Positions 12,174 through 24,923 of a DNA stretch of 64,000 nucleotides are shown one piece after another (the stretch's first letter is position 1; each line of letters opens with the position of its first letter). The stretch is from the NCBI GenBank assembly GCA_024195265.1, contig JAJLRJ010000010.1:34977626-35041625 (forward strand). The letters are read 5' to 3'. This DNA comes from Dendrophyllia cribrosa (lineage: Eukaryota > Cnidaria > Anthozoa > Scleractinia > Dendrophylliidae). The position numbers and the translations under genes are program-made. A model generated the notes under the pieces. It saw only the letters and a list, made by a program, of their open reading frames with translations, was not told the origin of the DNA and did no database searches.

Positions 12174-12726
12174 GAGTGTTTGCACATGACGTCATAAAAA
12201 TTCAAAATTCTAAAGTATACATCCTACAAAGCTATTTCTAACATGGTATGTTCACAAAACGTTTCAGGCTTTAACGATTTTTTGCTTTAACGATGTTTTG
12301 CTTTCGATTTATAAAGGTTTGAAATGTGTTACGCAATTCGTCACACTATTTCAGATAAGCCGTGAAAATAAACAAAATTGAACCATTTGAAAGTTATTTT
12401 TGAATTATAGATGATTATAAGCCGATTTAATGGCACGTATAGTAAATACAATATTTTGTGATGAGATTTTTGGTGTTATTAGACTTTGAATTTTTGGCCG
12501 CCATGTTGGTGTCCCTAAGTGGAACACCAAGATGGCCGTTCCATACATTTCTTACTAAAAATGTCTAATACTCATTCGCCTATAACTCTTGAACGAAATG
12601 TTCTAGCACTTTAAAATTTGGCCCAGATGTGTAGTTTTAAACTCTATACAATTCCATAAACATCGGAATCGGAAACTGTTGTTTAATGCTTCTGAATTTT
12701 GATATGACGTAAGTGAAAACTACGCT
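12174..12726. mobile_element. MITE, family also at 30277-30825 (decayed copy)
   Basis: Starts GAGTGTTTGCACATGACGTC and ends near ATATGACGTAAGTGAAAAC. It aligns along its length with 30277-30825. An internal hairpin, GGCCGCCATGTTGG paired with CCAAGATGGCC around 12495-12540, is conserved in both copies. The right terminus is mutated relative to the other copy. Confidence 0.7.
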
Positions 12727-13070
12727 GAGAGGGTTCTCAGAAAGTCCAACTAAAAACTTCGAGAGGCAAATAAAGCTAAAGCTTTCTCCGGAGAAAAGAA
12801 TTTTGTTCCTTCAAATACTTTCGTTTTGTTGAATTTTTAGGTAATAAGACATCCGAACAGATCGAAAATTGGTAGTTGATGAAGATGTCCCTTTAAACGA
12901 CATTATATTTAATCATCAAAAGAAACGTAAACATGACTTTCTAAAGCTTTGGTAAACTTGCATTGAACTTGCATTGAACTTTCATTGAATTGCAATGAAC
13001 TTGCATTGAACTTGCATATCTCGTTGGGTGCCCCTGATTAGAGGATATATAGAGCCAACGCCGTGTAAAT

Positions 13071-13253
13071 AAAGGCCCGGACATACCGTGCAACGTTTTT
13101 TTTGCAACGTTGCGCGCAACCGTTGCAGACTGAGTAGAATCGAGTTCTACTTTTGCAACGTTGCACGCAACAAATTGCATCGTGGGACACCCCCAAAAAA
13201 TGTTGTTGCGCGCAACGCTGCAAGAAAAGTTGCACCGTGTGTCTGGGCCTTTT
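13071..13253. mobile_element. Small GTTGCA-rich MITE
   Basis: AAAGGCCCGGACATACCGTG at the left is mirrored by CACCGTGTGTCTGGGCCTTT at the right, and the interior repeats GCAACGTTGCGCGCAAC in both orientations. It is non-coding, about 180 bp. No clear target duplication was seen. Confidence 0.7.
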
Positions 13254-14334
13254 GCTGAGCTTCTATTTCCACGTTATATTGCCAAATACCACCAAATATA
13301 CAACTTAGTTGGATAAAAAGATTCTATGGAGCAAAACAAAAGCAGTGGTTTGGAGATAAAGTGCAGGATTGAAGTGGATTACAGTTCATGAAAAACACGT
13401 TATTTCAGCCGGGACAGTGTCCCTTTAAGATGTTAACATTTGTGGAAAAGTACTTGAGTTTTTGACATTCAACGGGAAGCTTAGCATGTTTGTTTTTCGC
13501 GTAGCTACAGTTTTTACCGATTTAGAAGTACTTCATGATCAGTCAAAACATTACAGGGAAAGATCAAAGGAAATCACCCCTTTTAAAAAGAGTGGAGACG
13601 CCCTTGAATGCAGTAAGCAATTAATCATTCCAAATTATCTATGTTACAAATATTTACATGGATACTTCACTGTCGGGAGGAACCGATCATTCGAAATTGT
13701 CTGTTTTCTAATGTTTGCCACATGGCCAACATGCATTATAACTTGTAATGAGAAAGAACATAGCTGCTAACGTGAATAAGGCCTACTGTGGATTTTATTA
13801 GAATCTCTTCTCGTTTTTGTGTTTCCTCGGTAGCAGGTGAAAAATTGTTGATGACGAAAATGTTTGATGTGTAAACAATAATTTTTTTGCGACTATTGAC
13901 GTTTTTATTTATTTATTTACATTTATTTATACACGGTTTAAAAAACACCAGGTAAATAAAGATACTAATCTTAACATTACTATAATCATTAACTAAACCT
14001 GTTTTCCTTGAATGTCGTGCCTCTAATTTATAAAGTTCAGATTCACCAATCTCTTAAATTGATTGAGTGATTTTGTCTCCCTAAGATTACAGGATAGGCT
14101 GTTCCAGAATCGGATTGTTACAATGCGGAACCACCGGTACTATTCGCGTGAATAGACGGATGTTTCACTTGCAAACTTTTTATCCCAATTGAAGCTTATT
14201 CCTGTCATAGAATCTTAATTTGCGAGATGAGATATAACACTGCAGCACTGGATTTTGAAATTTTTGTTGTCTATTTGTTTTTAGCTTTTCTTTTATTAAG
14301 GTGTTATAGATCAGTATCAGTGTAGAACAGTATC

Positions 14335-14990
14335 ACTGTGGAACTCCCCGCCACCAGAACTAAAGACCGCAGAATCCGCAACTAAGTTCAAGCGCTTGCT
14401 CAGTCGCAGACTTTTAACCCTTTCACTCCCAAGAGTGCCAAACATAAAAATTCAAGAAAAATCCCGAATTTCATTTTGTAAAATATCACAAAACAAATGG
14501 TACCATGCAAAAGTACTGCCGAAGAGGTTTCATTTGAATGGTCACACCATAGGTTTTCGTCCACATGCACAGAATCAAAAGTTAGAACAACAATACATGT
14601 CTCCATAATTGACTCTGGGAGTGAAAGGGTTAACGGACCAGTAGCTTTTAACTTAGTTTTATTATTTAGTTTGAGTATATTTTATTATTTTATTATTGTG
14701 TACCTATAACCAAGTTTAAGCGCCTGCTTAGATGTAGGCTTTTAAGGGATCAGTAACTTTTAACCTATACTAGTTTTATTATCTAGATCATATTTTTATC
14801 ACTATTGTAACTATTTCGCTGAAAAGCCTCGTAGGCTTAGATGCAGGCTATTATCGGACCAGTAGATTTTAACCTAGTTTTTAACCTAGTTTTATTATGT
14901 AGATTATATTTTTATCGCTATTGTAACTATATCGCTGAAAAGCCTCGTTGGGGAAGTGAAATAAAGTATGTGTGTATGTATATGTATGCA
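14335..14990 (+). pseudogene. LINE 3' tail and tandem 3'-UTR repeats, split by a MITE
   Basis: WNSPPPELKTAESATKFKRL, a typical LINE C-terminus, is readable at about 14340-14405. After the inserted MITE, two more partly duplicated copies of the same tail/UTR follow (around 14700-14830 and 14830-14950), each containing GCTGAAAAGCCTCGT. They end in a GTATGTGTGTATG-type simple repeat. Confidence 0.6.
14418..14629. mobile_element. 212-bp piggyBac-type MITE at TTAA
   Basis: Termini CCCTTTCACTCCCA and TGGGAGTGAAAGGG are inverted repeats. Flanking TTAA copies lie at 14414-14417 and 14630-14633. The neighbouring LINE-tail copy near 14740 shows the uninterrupted TTTTAAGGG site. CCCT ends with a TTAA duplication are typical of piggyBac-derived elements. 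A related copy lies near 27727-27856. Confidence 0.85.
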
Positions 14991-15219
14991 TGTAGGTATA
15001 ATCAGAAACCATGGCGCAAATAGTAGTTAAGGGCGGAGGCTAAAACTTGCCAATAATTTTCCAAAGCCATTTTGGTTACCATTTATTTCGGTCGAAAATA
15101 AGCTAGTAAATTATTCCAGATATTTCTTTATTATTTCATTTCGATGTTAGTCTGTCGGCTTGGGGGCTACTATGGGCCTTATCGCCTTTTAGGATTCACG
15201 CAGGCTTTAACCCGCGAGT

Positions 15220-15560
15220 GTCATTTCAGCCCCAACAGCAGCTCCTACCCCCTGGTTTGAGCTGTATTGTTGTCAATGCTTCCGGCTTCTTTGACTTTTT
15301 ACGGGGTAGAGTTGTTCGCCCTGCGCTTAACCACCAACATGGAGGACCAGTGGATCGCACTTAATATGGCCTCTATCCTTCGTCGACCTGTCTGACTTGG
15401 GGGTCTGACCCTACCAGGAAGCTGAACTCCCGCCGGCATAGCGGCCACAACAAGGTGGCGATCCCCCGGGAATGCAGTACGTTTTGCATAAATTTTGGTC
15501 AACTGCCCAAAGATGCTTCCCAAAAGTAGAATATTGTTTTTGTCCCCTGCTGCGGGATCT
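15220..15560. repeat. GC-rich coding-like sequence, probable mobile-element fragment
   Basis: The base composition is clearly richer in GC than the surroundings, and an 88-codon minus frame is open at 15299-15565. I recognise no domain. The style suggests a fragment of a dispersed element rather than a host gene. Confidence 0.3.
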
Positions 15561-17930
15561 TTCAAGACTGAAACTGAAACCCAAAGTAAATTAAGAACAG
15601 TTCAAAATATGGTTTTAAGGAATTGCTTTGCAACAAATTGACCAACCTAAAAATTGACAACCACCTGCTAAGCCGTGTAAGAATAGGTAATGCTTGAATA
15701 AAACTGAGTTGATTTGAGTACAGCGAGGTTGGTAGCGCAATTGACGAGAACAAAAACTCCAAAGCTCCCAATTTAGGATGCGAAAAACAAGGCTAAGATC
15801 AACGTTAAGAAACCCAGGTATGTTGGAATTACATGTACCATAAGGAAAAAGAGAGGCCCGAATTACGAATAAATGTAGATTATAGATAATATTGGCTAAT
15901 TTGCAGTAATCAGGCACCACCTGTTTTACAAGGCAGCGCTAATTTAAAAGACAAATTAGATAATGAAAAAAGAAGAGAAGCAGATGATACCAATCGAAAA
16001 TAAGGAGCTTAGAGAAGCTAAATTTAATCTGATTAAGGAAAAGCAGTCGACTGATGGTTCTTTTATTACCAGTAGCCTATTCAATAAAACACCCGCTGCT
16101 TTCTATTTATGTGGGAGAAAGTTGTCGCTTCTTATAAAAATAGAGTACATGTAAGGAGTATCCTTAGTTGGAAAAGAGTCGTAAATGTATTACCCAATGA
16201 TACATATACGATCCTAGCCGCTCCATGCTCGATATTATATGAGACATTTACATTTGTTTATAGTTTTTGGTTGTCTAGCTTCACTGAGTTTTTATTATGT
16301 TGCGTGGCGGAAAGACATTTTCTTTCAGCGGCTAAAAAGTCAACCCAACCGATTCACTTATACCGTCAGTAGCAGTATATATAATTTTCATAATCCATTA
16401 AATCGCAATTTTGACTAAAACGGAAAAAAATAGAAAGGTCTGACAAAACATCATAACTATTGTCACCATGACCCGTTTGTTTTCAATTAACCGTGTAAAC
16501 TTCTTTATATACACCTGCTAAGCATATTAAATGGTTCTTCACTTTATCAGCCTTTATATACTTAAATAAAGATTAGGTTTATCATGAAAATCGATTCAAA
16601 GATAAAAAGGAAACCAATAATAAATCATACATCTAGTAGTTTTATCGGTTATTGTCTGTGACTAATCATGGTGCTTAGCACTGTAGTTTTTATGATATAA
16701 TTGAATTATATTAGCACCCGCATTAACAGGTTTGAGGGGGTGTCGTGGTCTTGTAATATAATAAACGCGTGTTACACGTTCTACCATTTAAATGTATATC
16801 CCCTCCCTGATCGGAGCGAAGCGCGGGAAATAAACCCGAGGATTGCTGCTGTAGAGACATTCGACTGTACATGTACCTGTATCCGCCACCATCGGTCACC
16901 ATCGGCCGCCATCGGCGCATTCAGCCACCATCGAACAGAACTTGCTAGCGTTCTAGAGAGGTGTCATTATGGGGATGTTCAGTTCAATAATTGTATTGAA
17001 TGGATAATAATTCAGGACAAGAAAACAAAGTGATTACAGTCCAACGTTCACTAAAACTATACGGCTATAGTTGGCTATTTATTTACGTCTTTTATTTTCT
17101 AAATCTAAATAAATAAATATTTTTTCTTTCCATTTAAATGGGCCCGCTGCGGAACAGGAAACACAGGAATAAAAATGTTCACTAAATGCCTCAAATCAAT
17201 TAGAAATGACTTTTGTTTTATGCTTCGAACGTTTTTTGGAGTCTTCAAACCTTCGCTGAAGGCAACTTTCCTCAAAAGGGTCATGTTTAATTTTCTTGTT
17301 CGGAATTGTTATGAATGTTTTATTGAAACCTCTACCGTAACAGCTACACCTTTCTGAAAGGCCAACAAATTCGGTGTGAGGGTCACCTTGTAGAGAGGTT
17401 CATGCATCTCTACGAGTTATAATATTAATAATTAAAACTAGCCACTAGTTTTATCGTGTTTTCTGTATTCATTATTTTCCTTATAATATGTAATTCTTAC
17501 CACAAATCAGTTATATATAATAAAAGGAAACATATTTAGCTGCACATGTATACCTTTTAGGAATGAGGATTTGAACAACATTAATTTTTGGTTATTCACT
17601 TAATTTGAGACTCTACTTTGCTATGCATCCAGTCTATTTAGCGTGAGTTGAACTCGCTAGAATGATTGCGTGCTCGGCTTACTTAGAATTTACTGGCACA
17701 CCGATCGGCAAAAATGCTGATCCACCTCTCCATACGCATGCCGTGGGACGACGCCGTGCTGTCCCAAGCCAACAGCTACTACATGGGTAGTGTGGAGTTG
17801 GCGCTTAAAGGGGTGCTTTGCATCCACCTTGACTGTAAAGAGCATTCTACATAGGGCTTTCGAGTCCCATCAGGTGCCCGACGGCTATGCCATGCTGATG
17901 AGTCCTAACAAGGACGAAACAGCTGCCACT

Positions 17931-17971
17931 GTCGCTGCCACTGCCACTGCCACTGCCACTGCCACTGCCAC
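17931..17971. repeat. TGCCAC hexanucleotide microsatellite
   Basis: About seven tandem units of the hexamer, the first slightly degenerate. Open frames across it encode Thr-Ala or Trp-Gln repeats and are not credible genes. Confidence 0.85.
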
Positions 17972-18237
17972 TTATATGGCTGTGCGCATGCGTAAGGTAC
18001 TGGACAGAGTTTGTCACTTGCTTTTCTCGTGCGTTCAGCTAATATAACCTGAACTGAAATACACACGATAAGAATAACGTTGTTGTCTACTCCCGTTCTA
18101 AATTCACGAATCAATCACATTCTTCTTTTACTTAGTTTCACGTATCACGCACTGATTTTTGCCTTGATCACGCATAAACCATTTGCTACCCTCTTGTTTT
18201 CAGAACTGAGGTAAACCTCGGATGCTTACAACTGACG

Positions 18238-21200
18238 ATGAGATTCACAACACACTCTCAAATTCTGTTCACAATAGTCGCCACAACAGTGTTTGTGGTG
18301 AGATGCCAGAGAAATAAAGTTCACGACAACGCAAGTACTGCTGCTTCAGTCTTAACAAAACATAAGGCAAAAGAGCTTGCGGCAAACCCAAGTGCGTTGA
18401 TACACGAAGCACTGGATCTAGTTCGAAGACGGCGAAGCGTTGATGTTACGTACGATGACCAAATGGATAGAATTAAACGAGATAAAATTCCAAAAATGGC
18501 AAGAAAACGACTCCTTGAGGAAGAAGCAACTGGCGAGGAGAGAGAACATATTATTGACAAACGTCAGATTTCTGATGACTTGGATATTTTGCATGATTAC
18601 ATGGCTGCTGATGCCGGGTCCCTCGGACTACAACAAATAGTGACTGGCATTCAAAATGAAGCAAAAGCCAACAAGAGAGTAAAAAAGGAACTTCACGAAA
18701 ATGTAAGAAGTAATCACCCTTTAATTTACGTAGTTCTGAAGAGAATTGTTTTTGTGTGTATGCAGTCAAACCTCTATTAAGCGGTCACCCTCGGGGAATA
18801 GCCAATTGCAACTGACTGTTTAATAGAGGTGACCGCTTAAAAGAGGTCAAGTTTACAGTAAGCGATTTAATTCCGGGGATTTGTTAAGTGACCGCTTAAT
18901 AGAGGGTGACCGCTTAATAGAGGGCAAGTTACTAGCCAATATGATATCACAACAACACAGTTCTTTTCAGAAGTGCCGGCTAAATACCTGGACGGTCACA
19001 CCAGACATGCAAACTACCGATACTCCTAGGTTAAAAGGCTTTACTATAATAATATATATAGTTAGGCTTAGCCTAACAGCGGCGCCCTCTGAAGACCCTC
19101 TGAACAAGCTTAACTAAGATGAAACTTAACTAATACGTGAAAGGTCGGAAGCACAAGAATTAAGATTAATATTGACGACCGGGCTATTTTTCAATTTTAG
19201 CAATTCTCAAAAACAGTATTACCCGACCGTCTGCACAGTACATTTAGACCGTACAAAAGTTCACAAAAACAACTTTTTCTCCGTCTAGAATAACTATTAC
19301 GACTACTGTTAAAAAATACAGTTGTAGCTTGTCAAAAAATGCCTGAGAAACTGATTTGGAAATCAAAATTGCCAAAAATACAAACATATTTGCATACGGC
19401 CACGCGAGTGAAGTTAGAACTAAGACTTATAATAAAATTCAAGTCTTGTTTTGTTTACATAAAATCGCTTTTCAACCTATGTAATGAATGAACAAACACA
19501 TAAAAATGGACAACACAATCTTCTTTCGATAAATTTTATTCAAATCTCCATTAGTTTATGTTGAAAAGCAAAACGGAAAACGCGCCTCGAGGCCGAGCCG
19601 TGTCTTCGATGAAATTCAAGAAATTAATACAACTGAATTTAAGCTACACGTTTAAAAACAATTTTCCAAAACTAACGAGAACACATTAACAAAAAGTCAA
19701 TCACAGATTGATATCTAGATAAATTTCCATCGAAAAATGTAATTTGTTTTACCTTTAAGTCCCTCCGGCGACTACTGTGCTTGGAAATTCTTTAAATCTC
19801 CGCTTTGGTGCTGAAATCCGTAAAACGAACCCATCTCTCGCATTGCTAAAAACGTATATAGTTCCTCGAAGCAAGATTTTATCCCTGAAAGCTCTTCTTT
19901 TTCCACTAAAGCGGCTCCTGAGTATCCCTTAATTAGCATCCCTGTCTTGAGTAGCAAACCACGAAAAAATGCAGGAAAATAACGACTTTAATTTAAACCG
20001 TTTTCTCCGCTCAGTAAACACAGCAAAACATCAAAGTGTTTTCCCAGCTGACGTGACATTCGGCCGTGTAACCGCGCGAAAAAAAAGCCTCGCTTTGGTT
20101 TCAACATGACGTCGTACGCGCATATTTTGCGACGTCATACGCGCCCGCGAGCTAGTCCTCCGCTAAGATCCCGGATGTTGTGTGGCGTCATACGCGCATG
20201 CGCGCTAGCCTTGCGCGACACACATCTCCGACACACATGTTTTTGTTGCAGACAGCGCCCGCGAAACATTCCGCTAGCCATGACCATGAAAAATGAGGGC
20301 ATAGGTTCTATAAGTATGGGGCTCCGCAGCTGGGCCTTCGGCCCGGCTAGTGCTCCGCTAATAACTTTCTTATAATTAAGCAGTATTACCTCTTAGTAAT
20401 AGGACAATCACATGACTTTTGGAGGGCATATAGTTTATTTGTGGCCCGAGTAGCATCATTTGCGCCCGAGCGGAGCGAGGGTGCAAATGATGCTACGAGG
20501 GACACAAATAAACTATATGCCCGACAAAAGTCATGTGATTATCATTATTATCAATACACAAGGCCAAATCGTACAAATTCATTTAATAAGAAAAAAATGT
20601 TTAACAGAAACAGGGCCGTAAATGCGTTTGCAGCCCGTCAAATTCAATATCACCCGCCACTCACGCGTGTTTTCTCGAAGGCAGTTTCTTATTTGGCCGC
20701 GTATATTGATAATAATGTAGTTTTAGACAGTGTTCTCTTGAAAGTCCATTGTTTATCGCAACAGTCCCTGAAGCTGAAACAGTTCCCTACACTGTAAGTG
20801 TCATCGTCGGCCTCAAATAATTGCTGCGGAACGAGCGCAGCGAGTGAGCAGCAACATAATCAGGATTTAAGAGAAATATATGAGAAAAAAATATAAGCTA
20901 CGAAAAATCTCGATTGATCGCGTTTTAACAGCATTCACTGCGCCACGAACACATTTTGGGCAAGAATGCACTGCGCCACGAACAGTAGCCCCGCTTTAGC
21001 ATTCCATGGTGCTGCGAGATTTGTAATATTTTGGTCAAGCATGTCCCAGTCGAAATCGAAACTCAAGTGTCGAAGACTACCGCGAGTTGAGCGAGGACTG
21101 TGAGGCATGGCAATAGGACCGTTGGATAGCAAAGATTTTCGAAGATTGTACGGAATAAAAGACAAATTTAGCGGTCGATGGGACAAACTGAGCTGAGCGC

Positions 21201-24200
21201 GTGGGGACGCAAAACCTGAGCTGAGCGCGTGAAGACGCGAACACGATACGGTTAGCTAGTAAAGCAACATACTCACTGTCAACAATTAACCTAAATTTTC
21301 ACACCTACCTCATGGTGAACGCGTCCTTAGCTCAACAATATTCTACATACATTGCAAGAACTTGATGCGTGAAATACAAAACAAAATTACCGGTAGTCTT
21401 AATATATATAATATTTTTATTTTTATTATTATTATTATTAATTGGTGACTGGACTTTTACAGGGTCTGGTCTCAGCTATTGTGTTATCAATTTCTAACGC
21501 CACAATTTTATTTAACCTAAGGATGTTATATCTTTGACTAAAAAATCTGAAGACGCAAAGCCCTTAGAATTTAACTCGATGGCCCTTGAAGATTTGATCA
21601 GGAAACTTGCACCGTTGATAAAAGGAAAGGATGGCAGAGATGGAAAAGATGGAAAGGACGGAAGAGATGGGCGTGACGGGCCGAGGGTAAGATAACATTT
21701 TGATTTTGTAAAAAAAACACGATATAAACATTGACTAGTATTATAAATCGTAGTTTTCTTGATACCTTCTACCAAGGCACGAGGTACAAACGGGCTACCT
21801 AATTAGCCATCCAATAGATATGTGTCCGGGTGGTCTCATATAAAATTCCATTTTACACTTTACGACATCCTGTGGTTGAAATTGCATAGGCTTAAACCAT
21901 CGCCAGAACGACAATTTGTTAGTTAATGTAAGGCCGCCATTGCCAAATCATTGAACTCAGTTGTGAATCTATAGGGAAACGCCCCCACTATAGCTTGCCA
22001 AACAAGTAAGGTCCGAAGAGCCGAACAATTTTACAATCTCTAACATTTTCACTTCCCCTCCCCCCATATCTACTCTGCCCCCCCCCCCCCCCCCCCCCTT
22101 ACGATAGAGACTAAATCCGCCAATGGAACGTAGTTCATGATATAAATTGTACTTCTTTTGCTATAGGGTGATCCAGGTTATCCTGGTCCTCCTGGAAACT
22201 CAGGATCAAAGGTAAAGAACGGTTTGTAATTTGTTTCCCTTTTTAATTTTATCATAAAAATTAGGTCAACGATTTATTCCTGTCGCCTTTTGATGGTGTT
22301 TCGCTGATAGTTGAGAATTGGCCAAAATTTAAATTGTCACCTGAAACATGTCGCGTTATTTAACTCAGTGATAGCTGAGAGAAATGGCCAAAATTATTAA
22401 CATATATCTGACAGTAAAGAATGTTGTGCCTTTGTTTAAAGACGGGACTTAACCTAAACTTGAATGAAGGGTTAGAAGTAAGAAAATGACTTTTGAAACA
22501 TCAACAGACAGTTGATACCCACGCAAGAGCACCCCAGGTTGATAGTGGACCGGATTTTGGTGTCCATCTATTAATTATTTTAATAATTATAATTTAATAA
22601 TTATAATTATAATTTAATAATTGTCATTTTATAATTAAATAATAATTTAAATAATTTATAATTTAAATAATAATTTATAATAATAATTTATAATAATAAT
22701 TTGAATAATAATTTAGTAATTTAATTTAATAATTATAATTTAATAATTATAATTTGAAACCTTCAATAAATCTTCAATATTTCTTATTTCTCTAAATTTT
22801 ACCAATCCTTTGAGAAAAACTATTTTCTCCCAAACATACCCAAAAATCACCCAAAAATTTGCAAAACACCCCATAACATACATTCATGAGATGAGCATAG
22901 CGTTTTTGGATTGCTTGAAACGTGAACGAGATATTTCCATTAAAGCCATGTTAAGTAGCGGGAAAATGGCGTTCAGGTGGAGTCCCGCCTTAACTGACAG
23001 TCTGTTTTAAGATCTGTCAAAAGTAACTGCTAGTTGAAAATTGGCCTATATTTCATCTGTTAGCTACGAAATGCCGTGTTGTTTAAAAAAATACTGAGTT
23101 CTGTAAGAATTGATCTGAGATTCAAGCGAAATTATTTACTAGGTTAGTCGTATCTGATGTTAAAGTTAATTATTCGATGGCTTAGAACAACCGGCGTCTT
23201 GGGATATGCTAATATCTATACTGATTGAGGTGCTGGTCTGTAGCATTGTTTTAGAATGCACCGTCGGTTAAAAATTGTTTTATATATTATTTCTTGCTGG
23301 TTTCTTTCCTTTCGAGGTCTAGATAATATCGATATTAATTATACAATTTTACGATTTTAGGGATGTTCTGATGCCTTAGCAATGCGCGGTGATGTCGGCA
23401 CGTCACCTACTCAACTTGAGGTATATTACGTAATTGCATATCGGTTTTTAAAAGCCCTTAATGCTTAAAGGAAGTGAGCTACATATTCACTTAAGTATCT
23501 GAACTTCGCTGGTTGATGGTAGACAGGGTGAGAACTAACGCGACAAAATGTGCTAGAGCCGACAGGGCGCACAGAATGCGTGTGCGGGAGAAAAAGAAGG
23601 AGGGGGGGGGGGGGGGGGGGGGGGGTAACGAAAAGCCCAGTCAAAAGATATAATGAAGGCGCAATAAAAGGGAAGAGGACTTTGACGGGTCGTCATCTCT
23701 ATCAATGTACGCAATACTTTTTATTCTTGGCCTTTTAGTAAGATCTCCAGGAAAGGCTTTAACTAACAAATTATACTGATTAAACGACCATTGAAACAGA
23801 GAAATATACTTTGTTTTCCAAAGGAGAAACCATCTGGACATTTAACAAGCGACGGGGGCACATTTCGTTTCACAGACGGCCTTGGTGAGTTATAAAACCT
23901 TTTGTATTCGAAGGTGTCCGGGGGCATGCCCTTCTGTATTTTTTTTTTCAATTTTACCCGCTAAAACCTCATTTTCAGCATTCCTAATGCTCGAAAGCGT
24001 TTCAGTCAATTGGTGGAGGTGAAACAACTAAGTATAAAACAATTTTATTATATTATTTGTATGAACAACAAAGGAGAGACAGTCATGAAAAGTCGAACAA
24101 TCTTTATTAAAAAAAAATGCTGCTGAAAGAGGGGGGGGGGGGGGGGGGGGGGAGGTGGACTTGCAAACTCTCAACCTCTCCCCTGGATCCGCCCCTGCGG

Positions 24201-24923
24201 TCAAATTTCAAACTGATCGTTGAAGGGTCAAGGCCATCAAGGCGCAACATTGACGGTTGGTGACAAAAAATAACTTCATTTATGTTCGGTGACCGTTGAA
24301 TTTGACTCCATTTTACCCTTTAAGTGTAACCATCCGTTTGGGAATGACTGTTTGAAGCGAAGAGTAAAGTGGGGACAAGGTTGAGTAATGTTTTTCATTT
24401 ACTTGGAAATCCCTGGCCGTTTCGTGCATTTAGCACGCATCTACTTACTAAATATATTGATCTTCTTTTTCCGACAAAAGCGTATAAAGAGAGATGTTCA
24501 AAATGACACATACGAAAAATCACTGTAATGATTTATCATTATATATATTATATAATTATCTAATTCTTATTTTTTTACTCTGTTTACAATGCAGAGTTTT
24601 CTCGTTGGTGTTCTTCATGCCAAAATGCCCATCTTGCAGGAGGAATGAAATCATCAAACAATTCCCTGGAGATTCCCCGAGATGGACGATACTTTATATA
24701 CTGCCAAGTCCATCTTCTACAGACGGACGCTGACAGGACAGGATTTGAAATACTAGTTAACGGCACTATCTTCCTCTCGAAAATTGTAAAGGGCGAAGAA
24801 GCTACCTACTCTGGTGCGGTATTTGTTATGAAGAAGTCCAGTCTTGTGTCAGTGAGACTTCTTGGTCATGGCACCATAGAGGGTGACCATACTGTGAACT
24901 TTTTTGGTACATATCAGATGTAG
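18238..24923 (+). CDS. Collagen-containing TNF superfamily ligand, ectodysplasin-like (complete)
   Basis: Six exons: 18238-18702, 21522-21686, 22167-22211, 23361-23420, 23824-23884 and 24595-24923 (TAG). Junctions are phase 0 except the last (phase 1), giving 374 residues. Residues 9-21 are hydrophobic (signal-anchor, as in type II TNF ligands, or signal peptide). A furin-type RRRR-S site lies at 63-66. Residues 189-225 are Gly-X-Y repeats (GKDGRDGKDG..., then GDPGYPGPPG), encoded partly by a 45-bp exon. The TNF homology domain fills about 247-374, with IPRDGRYFIYCQV and a C-terminal NFFGTYQM. The order membrane segment, furin site, collagen, TNF domain is that of ectodysplasin A. The expected product is a trimeric extracellular ligand for a TNF receptor, shed by furin. 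A splice-acceptor-like TTTTCAG at 18196-18202 suggests a 5' UTR intron. EDA-type orthology is inference. Confidence 0.93.
18763..18930. mobile_element. Tigger/pogo-like repeat fragment
   Basis: Begins CAGTCAAACCTCTATTAAGC, the typical CAGT... start of pogo/Tigger termini. It repeats GACCGCTTAATAGAGG in direct and inverted orientation. It starts 61 bp after the exon 1 splice donor. Confidence 0.55.
20406..20540. mobile_element. Near-perfect 135-bp hairpin element
   Basis: AATCACATGACTTTT...GCATCATTTGC on the left is the inverted copy of GCAAATGATGC...AAAAGTCATGTGATT on the right, with a loop rich in GAGCGGAGCGAGG. This is typical of a very short foldback MITE. Confidence 0.75.
22167..22211 (+). 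CDS. 45-bp collagen-type exon of the TNF ligand gene
   Basis: Five Gly-X-Y triplets (GDPGYPGPPGNSGSK) in a symmetrical phase-0 exon of 45 bp, the size class known from collagen genes. It can be skipped or duplicated without changing the frame. Confidence 0.9.
22555..22760. repeat. TAATTTAATAATTATAA low-complexity tract
   Basis: About 200 bp of almost pure A and T with recurring AATTATAATTTAAT, in intron 3 of the TNF ligand gene. Simple sequence, no coding content. Confidence 0.85.
24595..24923 (+). CDS. Terminal exon with most of the TNF homology domain
   Basis: Encodes CSSCQ, then LEIPRDGRYFIYCQVHLL (the most conserved TNF strand) and the C-terminal NFFGTYQM before the stop. Preceded by a TTTACAATGCAG acceptor. 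Confidence 0.93.

Larger units (their letters stand above)
11923..18237. other. Intergenic region between phosphoesterase and TNF-ligand genes
   Basis: About 6.3 kb without a supported gene. It contains a TA-flanked MITE copy (12174-12726), a small inverted-repeat element (13071-13253), part of a repeat ending in a GGGACAGTGTCCC-like motif (13415-13440), a LINE tail split by a TTAA MITE (14335-14990), a coding-like repeat (15220-15560) and a TGCCAC microsatellite (17931-17971). In 15600-17900 I see only AT-rich single-copy-looking sequence. Confidence 0.5.
18703..21521. other. Intron 1 of the TNF ligand gene
   Basis: Holds a Tigger-like repeat (18763-18930), a block at 19165-19930 that is also present near 62240-62600, a cluster of GACGTCATACGCGC motifs (20106-20200) and a near-perfect 135-bp hairpin (20406-20540). 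No host exon was seen between the two collagen-ligand exons. Confidence 0.5.

Noticed and set aside
15299..15565. 88-codon minus-strand frame as a host gene
   Set aside because: GC-rich repeat-like block with no recognised domain, no splice partners and no promoter. It is kept only as a possible mobile-element fragment.
17905..18114. Trp-Gln repeat protein
   Set aside because: The frame is produced by the TGCCAC microsatellite read in reverse.
20106..20375. Plus-strand 89-codon frame rich in Arg/Pro
   Set aside because: Composed of GACGTCATACGCGC repeats in the TNF-ligand intron. Coding explanation not supported.
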